From Nautiliaceae bacterium (GTDB lineage Bacteria; Campylobacterota; Campylobacteria; Campylobacterales; Nautiliaceae), in assembly GCA_027038555.1 (NCBI GenBank), contig JALVVX010000031.1:1-35955 (forward strand): 35,955 bases of DNA. The letters are read 5' to 3'. The position numbers and the translations under genes were made by a program. Below, piece by piece: positions 27,309-35,162 of this stretch. Under the pieces are notes generated by a model. That model searched no databases. It was not told the origin of the DNA and was given only the letters and a program-made list of their open reading frames with translations. The stretch's first letter is position 1. Every line of letters begins with the position of its first letter.

Positions 27309-30056
27309 TCAATCCTTTATGTTGTAGTGCAATTCAATTCCCTTACTCGTAGTCACAAACCCTTTTATTATTATTTTTCCTTCATGCACCATTTTATGGT
27401 GTTTTTTACAAAGAGGAATAAGATTATATTTGTGATTTATTGGCATATGATTTATAAAACCTTCTTTTGCCTTTTCTTTTTCTTTTATATGATGCACATC
27501 TTCCACCACTGCCCCGCATATTGCACAAGTAGAGATAAAAAGATTTTTATTATAACGTGAGCGTTTTTTCTTAATTAAAAGTTCAAGCTCATTATATTCG
27601 TTTGTTAGTTTTTTTCTTATATTCTCAGCAGTTTTCAAAAATTCTTCATCCATATATATCGATTTTGCAAATTCAAGTCCATATACACTGCTTCCACTTC
27701 CATCTTTAAGTTTCCTGTCATAAATAAGTTTTTCCCCGTCAAAATAGACTTCAAGATGTTTTGCCACAACGTTTGGCAAATTTTTAATTTCATCCAAATC
27801 CATCAGCTGATGGAGATGAGTGGCAAATACAAATTTTATATGTTTTTTTGAAAGTTTAATTACAGCACTTGCTACAATACTTAAAGCAGAAAGCGTCTCA
27901 GTCCCATGTGCAATCTCATCACCAAGAACCAAAGAATTTTCATCAGCTCTTTTGAAAATGTTTTTAAGTTCTAACATCTCGACAGCAAAAGTAGAAAGCC
28001 CTTTTGAGAGATTATCTTTTGCCTCAATTCTTGTAAAAATTCCCTTAAAAGGCTTATATTCCATCTCACTTGGTACAAAAAAACCGCTTTGTGCCAAAAA
28101 TATTGCAATTCCAACACTTTTCATAAGCGAACTTTTTCCTGAACTATTTATACCATACAAAAGCATACCGTCAAATTCACTAAAATCAACATCATTTGGC
28201 ACATAAACACCGTTTTCCTGATTTGCTTCAATCAATGGATGTCTTAAACCATTTAAAACGGTTTTATTTGATATTTTTGGTCGGAAATATTTTCTCTCTT
28301 TTGCAGTTTTTGCAGATGATATAGCTACATCGATTTTTGCTATTTCACTTGAAAAATCATCTAAAAAATCAAATTTTCTCTCAATCTCACCAAGTGTTTC
28401 AAGATATAATTTTGATGTTCTTTTTATTATTTTACTCTCTAATGCCAAAATCTTTTCACTCAGCTCATCTATAATATCCCCGGTTATTTTTACGGAATTT
28501 GTCAGATGTTTTATATTCAAATCTTTAAAAAATATATTTTTGTTATCCACTTCCATAAATGTATCAACAAATCTGTTTTTAATCAGATTAAATCTGTTTT
28601 TCGTCAGTGTAAGATAATGTCCTTCTTTATCCAAAATTCCAAGTTCTACCTTTACATCCCCAAGTGATTCTATCTTTTCTTTTATTTTGTTCATTTCATT
28701 AACATAATAATTTCTCTCTTTAACCAATTCATCAAGTTCTTTATCAACTCCTTCTTTAAAAAAAGATTCTTTGATGTCTTCAAGTTTTACATTTACTTTA
28801 TCAAGCTCGAAATTATTTTCAAGATAGTCTAAAAAATTATCAAGTTTTGTTGTTTTTTTACGAAGCTTGATATATATTTCAATCCCTGCTTTCAAAGACG
28901 AATATAAAAAATTAATCTCAAAAGGATGAAGCCTTTTTATTTTAATTTTTCTGTTTATTTTTTCTATATCATAAATTTCTTTTAAATATTTTTCAAATTC
29001 TTTATAACGGTTAAGCATATACTCCACTGCTTTATATCTTTTATTTAACTCATCTTCATCAAAAATCGGATTGTAAAGCCTCTCTTTTATAAGACGTCTT
29101 CCCATTGGTGTTTTGGTTTTATCAATAAGTTTTAAAACTTTATTTATTTCAAGCTGTTTTATCGGATTGTTTCCAAGATAGACAAATTTTTCATCTTCAA
29201 TAATTTGCGGCTCTTTTAATTTATTTAAAAGATTTTTATTATGTGTCAATACAAATTCAAGTAAAATTGCAAGCGCTTCCGTAATTAGGGGATATTTTTC
29301 AAGATTCATAACCTCTATTGGACTTAGTAGACTTTGAATATTATAAACTCTTTTAAAAAGCTCGTTTTGATACTCTATTTTCATCCTCGTTTTATTAATT
29401 ACTATATTTTTACCGTCAAGTTCTAAATAATTTATAATTTCATCACATTCTACATTTTTTAGAGTTAAAATTATTTCATTGCTTTTATATGTTTGAAGAA
29501 GCCTAAAAAGTTCATCCAAAGCAAAAGTTTTATCCTCTTTTGTAGAATAATTCTCATATACATAACTTTTACCAGTATTTAGGTCTATATTTGCAAAACC
29601 GACATGAAAGGCACTATACTTTTCAATTATTATACTTGTTACATAATTTTCTTCTGACTTTGAATATTCAATATTTACACCGGGTGATATAATTTCACTA
29701 AGATATCTTTTTACATTAGGGGGAGTTCCTTTTTGTTTAATAAGAATAATTGTATATTTATTCTCATCAATAAGTCTTTCAAGATACCTATCAAGTGCGT
29801 GATTTGGAAAACCAGCCATTAAAGGGTTTTTGACATCAATTTCAGGAATAGATTTATTCTTTTTCGTTAACTGTATATTTAATACATTTGCAATTTCTCT
29901 AGCCTTTCCCACACCTTCTGCCTCATACGTTTCAAAAAAAGTCCCTACTTCCATTAAAACAACAGCATTAGGATAAAGAGAGTCAAAATACCTTTGAATT
30001 TCAAAATATATTTCAGTCAAAAGCTTTTTAGAATTAAGAAGTTTATTAATATCCAT
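27309..30056 (-). CDS. mutS7: MutS7-type mismatch-repair ATPase fused to an HNH endonuclease domain
   Basis: A 915-residue MutS. The N-terminal mismatch-recognition domain has Phe-x-Glu as F40-F-E42 in EVGTFFETYEAE, with the connector, core and clamp domains after it (to about 590). The ATPase has Walker A GINSSGKSS (635-643), a GDE Walker B (712-714) and the ATHLH switch. A zinc HNH domain follows: Cys844/Cys847 (CAIC), HH (855-856), Asn878, Cys883 and HH/H (886-891). MutS with C-terminal HNH is the MutS7 group, known from Campylobacterota, giant viruses and octocoral mitochondria. MutS1 normally needs MutL or MutH for nicking; the fused nuclease could supply it. No mutL is in the window. 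Confidence 0.88.
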   Translation of the reverse strand: MDINKLLNSKKLLTEIYFEIQRYFDSLYPNAVVLMEVGTFFETYEAEGVGKAREIANVLNIQLTKKNKSIPEIDVKNPLMAGFPNHALDRYLERLIDENKYTIILIKQKGTPPNVKRYLSEIISPGVNIEYSKSEENYVTSIIIEKYSAFHVGFANIDLNTGKSYVYENYSTKEDKTFALDELFRLLQTYKSNEIILTLKNVECDEIINYLELDGKNIVINKTRMKIEYQNELFKRVYNIQSLLSPIEVMNLEKYPLITEALAILLEFVLTHNKNLLNKLKEPQIIEDEKFVYLGNNPIKQLEINKVLKLIDKTKTPMGRRLIKERLYNPIFDEDELNKRYKAVEYMLNRYKEFEKYLKEIYDIEKINRKIKIKRLHPFEINFLYSSLKAGIEIYIKLRKKTTKLDNFLDYLENNFELDKVNVKLEDIKESFFKEGVDKELDELVKERNYYVNEMNKIKEKIESLGDVKVELGILDKEGHYLTLTKNRFNLIKNRFVDTFMEVDNKNIFFKDLNIKHLTNSVKITGDIIDELSEKILALESKIIKRTSKLYLETLGEIERKFDFLDDFSSEIAKIDVAISSAKTAKERKYFRPKISNKTVLNGLRHPLIEANQENGVYVPNDVDFSEFDGMLLYGINSSGKSSLMKSVGIAIFLAQSGFFVPSEMEYKPFKGIFTRIEAKDNLSKGLSTFAVEMLELKNIFKRADENSLVLGDEIAHGTETLSALSIVASAVIKLSKKHIKFVFATHLHQLMDLDEIKNLPNVVAKHLEVYFDGEKLIYDRKLKDGSGSSVYGLEFAKSIYMDEEFLKTAENIRKKLTNEYNELELLIKKKRSRYNKNLFISTCAICGAVVEDVHHIKEKEKAKEGFINHMPINHKYNLIPLCKKHHKMVHEGKIIIKGFVTTSKGIELHYNIKD

Positions 30057-30072
30057 TTTTGCCTTTTTTATA

Positions 30073-30082
30073 TATAATTATA
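30073..30082. promoter_or_regulatory. Overlapping divergent -10 elements between mutS7 and the small secreted gene
   Basis: In a 41-base gap, TATAAT on the plus strand (30073-30078) and TATAAT on the minus strand (30077-30082) share two bases. Each lies about 20 bases from its own start codon (30098 and 30056), a symmetric arrangement. The -35 regions would fall within the first codons of the opposite gene. Confidence 0.5.
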
Positions 30083-30097
30083 TCAAAAAGGAATTTA

Positions 30098-30373
30098 ATG
30101 AAAAAGTTACTATTTATGGGAATTTTAATATCATTTAGCTTTGCATTTAACTGGAATACGGTTGTTGGATTTTTTAAAAAAACGGTAAATACTCTCAGCT
30201 ATACAATAGAAACAAGTGGAATTAATCCAAGAGTTTATGAATTTGACACTCAAGGATATCCAAGAATGCATTGTGTTGTAATTTTTAGAGATGACCCAAG
30301 AACATCTCCTGCAATGCAATGTATCGAAACAAGACCGGAATACATTAAAATGAATGAAAAATTAGCTAAATAA
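30098..30373 (+). CDS. Small secreted/periplasmic protein, unknown function
   Basis: A 91-residue product. The start at 30098 (MKKLLFMGILISFSFA) is chosen because AAAAAGGA lies 7 bases upstream and it produces a normal signal peptide; an ATG 39 bases upstream lies before the -10 element and has no such site. The mature part (NWNTVVGFFKKTVNTLSYTI, then YPRMHCVVIFRDDPRTSPAM, then CIETRPEYIKM) has two Cys that could form a disulfide. It is divergent from mutS7, and its end overlaps the prmC end by 12 bases. I recognise no family. Confidence 0.65.
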   Translation: MKKLLFMGILISFSFAFNWNTVVGFFKKTVNTLSYTIETSGINPRVYEFDTQGYPRMHCVVIFRDDPRTSPAMQCIETRPEYIKMNEKLAK

Positions 30374-31123
30374 AATCTCAACTCCTCTGACTCTTCCACC
30401 TAAATCTTTAAAAAACTCATATTGACAATCAAAATTTTCCAAAAATTCACTTAAAGGCTTCTTTTGATTATAGCCAATTTCAAGTATCAAATGCTTAATT
30501 TCAAATTTAAGTGCTTTTTTTATAATATCTCTTACAATATCAAGCCCATCCTCTCCACCAAAAAACGCAATATCTGGCTCATATTCATTTGGCTTTTGCC
30601 AAAAATTTTCAACATATGGAGGATTTGCCACCAAAATATCTGCGCTTTCATTAAATAAATCGCATTTTTTAAATTCAATTTCAACACCATGCATTTTTGC
30701 ATTTTTCTTAGCAACTTCCAAAGCCAAATCACTTATATCCGTAGCTATAACTTTTGCATTAGTATGTTTTGCAATCTCAATTGCAATTACCCCGCTTCCC
30801 GTGCAACAGTCTAATACCTTATACTTTTCACTTTTCACTTTACACTTTTCATTTATAACCTCTATTGCCCTCTCAACCACGACCTCAGTATCATCCCTTG
30901 GAATTAAAACACCTTCTTTAATATAAAACTTATCTCCATAAAAATAAACCTCTTCAAAAATATACTCAATCGGATATCCGCTATCAATCTTTTTTTTAAT
31001 TTCAAAATACTCTTTTGGCACTTCCAAATTATCATTCAAAAATAGCCATGCTTTATCTTTATTAAAAAGTTTTTCAAGAATATAACTTCCATTTCGCTCT
31101 TTTAAAACATCTTTAATTTTCAA
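30362..31123 (-). CDS. prmC: Peptide chain release factor N5-glutamine methyltransferase
   Basis: A 253-residue SAM-dependent methyltransferase that modifies the GGQ glutamine of release factors RF1/RF2. The motif GVLIPRDDTE (71-80) replaces the usual IPRPETE but keeps PRxxTE. SAM motif I is VLDCCTGSGVIAIEIA (103-118), with acidic motif II ATDISDLALEVAKKNA and catalytic NPPY (167-170). Residues about 93-102 (KCKVKSEKYK) look inserted and are encoded by a GAAAAGTGAAAAG-type repeat. The start overlaps the condensin ATPase stop by 4 bases (ATGA), so it is the fourth gene of that operon. Confidence 0.93.
   Translation of the reverse strand: MKIKDVLKERNGSYILEKLFNKDKAWLFLNDNLEVPKEYFEIKKKIDSGYPIEYIFEEVYFYGDKFYIKEGVLIPRDDTEVVVERAIEVINEKCKVKSEKYKVLDCCTGSGVIAIEIAKHTNAKVIATDISDLALEVAKKNAKMHGVEIEFKKCDLFNESADILVANPPYVENFWQKPNEYEPDIAFFGGEDGLDIVRDIIKKALKFEIKHLILEIGYNQKKPLSEFLENFDCQYEFFKDLGGRVRGVEILFS
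30822..30853. repeat. TTTTCACTTTTCACTTTACACTTTTCAT repeat inside prmC
   Basis: Degenerate 7-mer units in frame within prmC, between the PRxxTE motif and SAM motif I, encoding KCKVKSEKYK. The sequence resembles the repeat at 8859-8890 closely (shared CACTTTTCA core). The reading frame stays open. Confidence 0.6.
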
Positions 31124-34100
31124 TTTATTTTTATCCCCCCATCAGCTATAAGTTTTACAACTTCAAATTCACCTTTAACATTTCTAAATTTATAAATATC
31201 AATATCATCAACATCTACAAGCGGCAAATCAGGAGTGACATAAATAACTCCAAGACCTTTTTCATTTACAAATTCTTTTAAAAGTTTTTGATTTTTAGTA
31301 GATAGCACACTTACCTCATCTAATATCAAAAATAAATCGGCTTTCTCTTTAATAAATAATTCTAAAAGACTTACAGCAATTGCTATTTTTAAAAGTATAC
31401 TACCTCCTGTTGAGCTTTCATTTTTAATTATTTTTAAAACATTTTCTTTTTCATTCTCTATAAATTTAACACTTATTTCAATTACATCAATAAGCGAAAA
31501 ACTCTCTTTATTAACTTCTTTTTTAATAAATCCTAAAAGCTCTTCAACTTTTTTTAATTTTCTTTCACTATCACTTCTTTCAAAAAACTCATTTTCATTT
31601 TCAATTATCATAAACTCTTCTATGATTTTTCTAATATCTTCAAATACTTTTAAAATATTTCTTTTGCTCTCTTCAATTTCAATTTTTATATTTCTAATAA
31701 TTCCAAAGTCAATTTTGCTTAAATTTTGATTTATTCTTCTTACCTGATTTAAAAATTCCTCTTTACTTCTCTCAAATCCTTCAAGTTTTTTACTTAAAAG
31801 CCCATCAAGTATATTTTTAAGCTCTTTCATTTTAGCTTTTTTAAGCACTTCAAACTTTTTATTTTTAAATAGATACAATTCATCAACTTTTTCAAGCTCC
31901 TCAGGCAGTAAATCAGCAAGTTTTTCAAGAATAAAATTCACATCAAGCCCGTTTATTGAAAATGCAATTAAAGAAGTTTTTATATTACTCGCCACTTCTT
32001 TAAATTCAATTTTCTTTTCACTCAAAAGTGATTTTTTTACTCTGTAATCATTTATTAAGTTTTTCAAAAACTCATTTGTAGGAATTTTCTCTTCACTTAA
32101 AGGAACTTTTTTAACTTCACTTATACCATCTTTTATAATGTCAAGTTTTTCATTTAATTCTTTAACTTCTTTTTCAAAAGCTAAAATTTTTGCATCCACT
32201 TTTGCAAAAAGTTTTTTTGAAAATTCATCAATCCTATTTAAATACTCCTCATATTTTTTTAATTCATTCTCTTTATCTTTTAAAGAATCAATCAATTCTT
32301 TTCTCTTTTTAAATTCCTCTAAAAAAAGCTCACTTTGTTTAATTTTATTTAATCTCTCTTCAATATCTTTAATCTCTTTTTCAATTTCATTAATTCTTTC
32401 ATCTTTTGAAATTTTATTTTTTTTGATATTTAATTCATTTATTTTTTCATCAATAAGTTTTTCTTTAATTTTAAATTTTTCAACAAGCTCATTTCTTTTT
32501 TCTCTAAATTCAGCATCTTTTTGTTTTAAAAGCTCATTAATTTTTTCTTTTTGCTCTTTTTTAAGTCTTTTAATTTTAATTCTTATTTCATTAATTTGAT
32601 TGTTTAAAGATTTTATCATTTCATCTATTTTTTGGATATTCAATTTAATAAGCTTAATCTCTTCATTTTTTATCTCTTCTAACTTTTTAAACTCAATATT
32701 TAATTTTTCATTTAAATTTTTTATCTCTTCATCAATTTCTTTAAATCTTTTTTCAAAATCTTTAATCTTTTCTTCATTTACTTCAATAACTGAATTTATT
32801 TCAATCTCTTTTGATTTTAACTCTTTTTTTAATATTTCAATTTTTTTATCTTTTTCTTCTTTTAAAGATTCTTCAAGAAGATTTAACCTTTTTAATTCTT
32901 CTTCTGCTTTTGCCATAGTCGGAATTGTTTCAAGTTTTGTAGTATCTACTTTAATTGCACACACAGGCTCATTTATTATTTTTGGTTTTAAATCTTTAAT
33001 ATCCATACTCAAAAGTTTTTTATCAATCAAAGGATACAAATCCTCTTCCCAGCCTTCAACATTTTGATTTAAAAACTCTTTAAATGAATTAGGAATAGTT
33101 TTTAAAATATTTTTATAAAAAATTCTTTTTTCTTCTATTTTTTTAATCTCTTCATCAAATTCTCTTAAAATATTCTCTTCTTTTTCTTCGTAATCTCTTT
33201 TTATATGTTTTAACTCTCTTTTTAAATTATAAATCTCATCCATCAATTCATCTTTTTTAGCTCTTAGAGATTTTTTTTCATTAATTAATTTAATTTTTTC
33301 ATCTTCAAAAGCATTTTTAATTTTTTCTTGTTCAATATGGTATTTTTCATTTACTTTTTTAATTTCATCATTTAACTGTTCTTTTTCATCAAGTTTTTTT
33401 TCTATCTCTTTTTTGATATTTTCAATCTCAGTTAAATAATCATTCTCTTTATTTAAAAATTCCTCTTTAATTTTTTCAATTTTCTCTTCATAAATCTCTT
33501 CTAAATTTCTTTTTAAAACAATCTCTTCTTCTTTTAATCTCTCTTTTAAAATTCTTTTTTCTCTTTTGTTTCTTTCAATCTCTTCATCAATCTCATCTAT
33601 TTGACTTTTTATCCCTTTAATCAGCTCATTTAATGAAGTTCTAAGAGCAATTAATCTTTTTTCCAACTCTTCTTTTTTAGCTACTTCACTTCTTGCATTT
33701 TGTAATTTTTCAATACTAAATTTCTCTTTTAAAGATTTTATCTCTTCAATAATCTTTTTTAAATCAAAAATTTCATTTTTAATATTCTCTTCTAACGCTC
33801 TTATTTTTTTCTCAAAAAGCCCGTATTGCTTTCTTTTTTTATTGATTTTTCTCTCAATCTCTGCAATTTTTTTTATAAGCTCATCAACTTCTTTCTCTTC
33901 AATTTCTTTACGATAAGCTATTTTTGCAAGCAGGGTTTTAACTTCTTCATCTAAATTTAAAAGCGTATTTTTTAAATCATATAATTTTTCTATGTTTGAG
34001 AATTGATTTTTAAACCTGTTATAAAAAACAAAATATTTTCTAAAAATAGAAATTTCATCTAAGAAATTTTCATAATCAATCTCACCCGCCTCAACCCTAT

Positions 34101-34656
34101 CAAGTGTTGTAAAAATAACCTCTTTTATAGAATTTGCATCAAAAACGGCTTTGTTTACATTAAAAATTTTATTGTAAAGATTTATAAAAGTATTGTAATT
34201 TCTAATGGTTGTTAGTTTAAAATCAAGATGTTTCCTATCAAGCCCGTAAATTATTTTTTTATACTCTTCATTTGTAGGAGGAGAATATTTTAACTCTGCG
34301 CTTTTTGCATAATTTATCATACTCTCAAAGTCATTAGTATCAACCTCTTTTACATTAAATTTTTTCTTACTGAAAATCCTTTTAATTTCCCCTCTTTTTT
34401 TATACATCAATACAAAATATTCTTCAAACTCATAAACAATAAAAGAGTTGTCATACTTAAAATAAAAATTCTTAAAACTCTCTTTATTAGCATCAATTCC
34501 AAGAGCTTTTACATCGGAGTTGTAAAAAAAGTGAATTGCCCTTATTGCAGTTGTTTTACCGCTTCCGTTATCCCCTACAAAAAATATGTTTTTTTTGCTT
34601 AAATCAATCTCAGCATAAGGAAAGTTTGCCGCATTAAAAAAATATATCTTTTTCAT
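31120..34656 (-). CDS. SMC-type condensin ATPase, MksB/JetC-like
   Basis: A 1178-residue SMC protein. Head N-half: MKKIYFFNAANFPYAEIDLS with Walker A GDNGSGKT (28-35). Two very long coiled-coil arms (about 245-515 and 585-1010) flank a small hinge at about 518-582 (SFKEFLNQNVEGWEEDLYPL) of the MksB/MukB/JetC kind rather than the larger Smc hinge. Head C-half: signature SSTGGSILLKIAIAVSLL (1081-1098) and Walker B LFLILDEVS (Asp1113-Glu1114). It overlaps both the upstream MksE-like gene and the downstream prmC by ATGA. Relatives either compact chromosomes (MksBEF) or extrude loops and recognise plasmids (Wadjet JetABC). Which applies here is undecided. Confidence 0.85.
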   Translation of the reverse strand: MKKIYFFNAANFPYAEIDLSKKNIFFVGDNGSGKTTAIRAIHFFYNSDVKALGIDANKESFKNFYFKYDNSFIVYEFEEYFVLMYKKRGEIKRIFSKKKFNVKEVDTNDFESMINYAKSAELKYSPPTNEEYKKIIYGLDRKHLDFKLTTIRNYNTFINLYNKIFNVNKAVFDANSIKEVIFTTLDRVEAGEIDYENFLDEISIFRKYFVFYNRFKNQFSNIEKLYDLKNTLLNLDEEVKTLLAKIAYRKEIEEKEVDELIKKIAEIERKINKKRKQYGLFEKKIRALEENIKNEIFDLKKIIEEIKSLKEKFSIEKLQNARSEVAKKEELEKRLIALRTSLNELIKGIKSQIDEIDEEIERNKREKRILKERLKEEEIVLKRNLEEIYEEKIEKIKEEFLNKENDYLTEIENIKKEIEKKLDEKEQLNDEIKKVNEKYHIEQEKIKNAFEDEKIKLINEKKSLRAKKDELMDEIYNLKRELKHIKRDYEEKEENILREFDEEIKKIEEKRIFYKNILKTIPNSFKEFLNQNVEGWEEDLYPLIDKKLLSMDIKDLKPKIINEPVCAIKVDTTKLETIPTMAKAEEELKRLNLLEESLKEEKDKKIEILKKELKSKEIEINSVIEVNEEKIKDFEKRFKEIDEEIKNLNEKLNIEFKKLEEIKNEEIKLIKLNIQKIDEMIKSLNNQINEIRIKIKRLKKEQKEKINELLKQKDAEFREKRNELVEKFKIKEKLIDEKINELNIKKNKISKDERINEIEKEIKDIEERLNKIKQSELFLEEFKKRKELIDSLKDKENELKKYEEYLNRIDEFSKKLFAKVDAKILAFEKEVKELNEKLDIIKDGISEVKKVPLSEEKIPTNEFLKNLINDYRVKKSLLSEKKIEFKEVASNIKTSLIAFSINGLDVNFILEKLADLLPEELEKVDELYLFKNKKFEVLKKAKMKELKNILDGLLSKKLEGFERSKEEFLNQVRRINQNLSKIDFGIIRNIKIEIEESKRNILKVFEDIRKIIEEFMIIENENEFFERSDSERKLKKVEELLGFIKKEVNKESFSLIDVIEISVKFIENEKENVLKIIKNESSTGGSILLKIAIAVSLLELFIKEKADLFLILDEVSVLSTKNQKLLKEFVNEKGLGVIYVTPDLPLVDVDDIDIYKFRNVKGEFEVVKLIADGGIKIN

Positions 34657-35162
34657 TCTTCTCCTTCAACTAAATCTACAATATCAAGATAATAATCGAT
34701 TGCATTTAAAACAAGATATTCATCTTTGTTTTTAGATTCAATTACATAATTTCTATCAAGCAAATTAAAAAGTTTTTCGGTAATTTCCATCAAATCATTT
34801 GTATTAAAAAGGTATTTAATAATTTTTTCATCTTTTTTTGAATCAAATCTTTTTATAAATTCACTCTTTTTAATTTTATGTCCTTTATCAAGATGGACAA
34901 AAACTTTTTTAAGCTGAGCTATTGCCAAAATTACATTTTTATGAGAATTAAAAAATTTCTCTTCTTCATCCGCTTTTAATTCTTTACTCAAATAGAAATA
35001 TCCATTCTCTCCAACAAGATAAAATCCAAGCCTATTAAGCAAAGCATTAAATGAATTAAAATTATCTTCATCAAGTAGATACATTGCTTCATTTTTATAT
35101 TTTGAAGAATTAAGAGAAATTATCACTCCTTTTGATAAAACATCAAAAATCACTTCTTCCAT
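34653..35162 (-). CDS. MksE/JetB-like condensin accessory subunit
   Basis: 169 residues, winged-helix rich. The segment NALLNRLGFYLVGENGYFYL (about 38-57) is the MukE/MksE/DUF4194-type strand-turn that precedes the wing. Then a helix-rich centre and an acidic end (YYLDIVDLVEGEE) follow. The family binds the kleisin and DNA and bridges it to the SMC heads. Overlaps: 13 bases with the upstream kleisin-like gene and 4 bases with the ATPase gene. Identification depends on position as much as on sequence. Confidence 0.72.
   Translation of the reverse strand: MEEVIFDVLSKGVIISLNSSKYKNEAMYLLDEDNFNSFNALLNRLGFYLVGENGYFYLSKELKADEEEKFFNSHKNVILAIAQLKKVFVHLDKGHKIKKSEFIKRFDSKKDEKIIKYLFNTNDLMEITEKLFNLLDRNYVIESKNKDEYLVLNAIDYYLDIVDLVEGEE

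Noticed and set aside
32138-33067. Two open plus-strand frames (153 and 155 codons) opposite the SMC-like gene
   Set aside because: They are Ser/Phe/Leu/Ile-rich antisense images of the Lys/Glu-rich coiled coil (codon complements), with no ribosome site.
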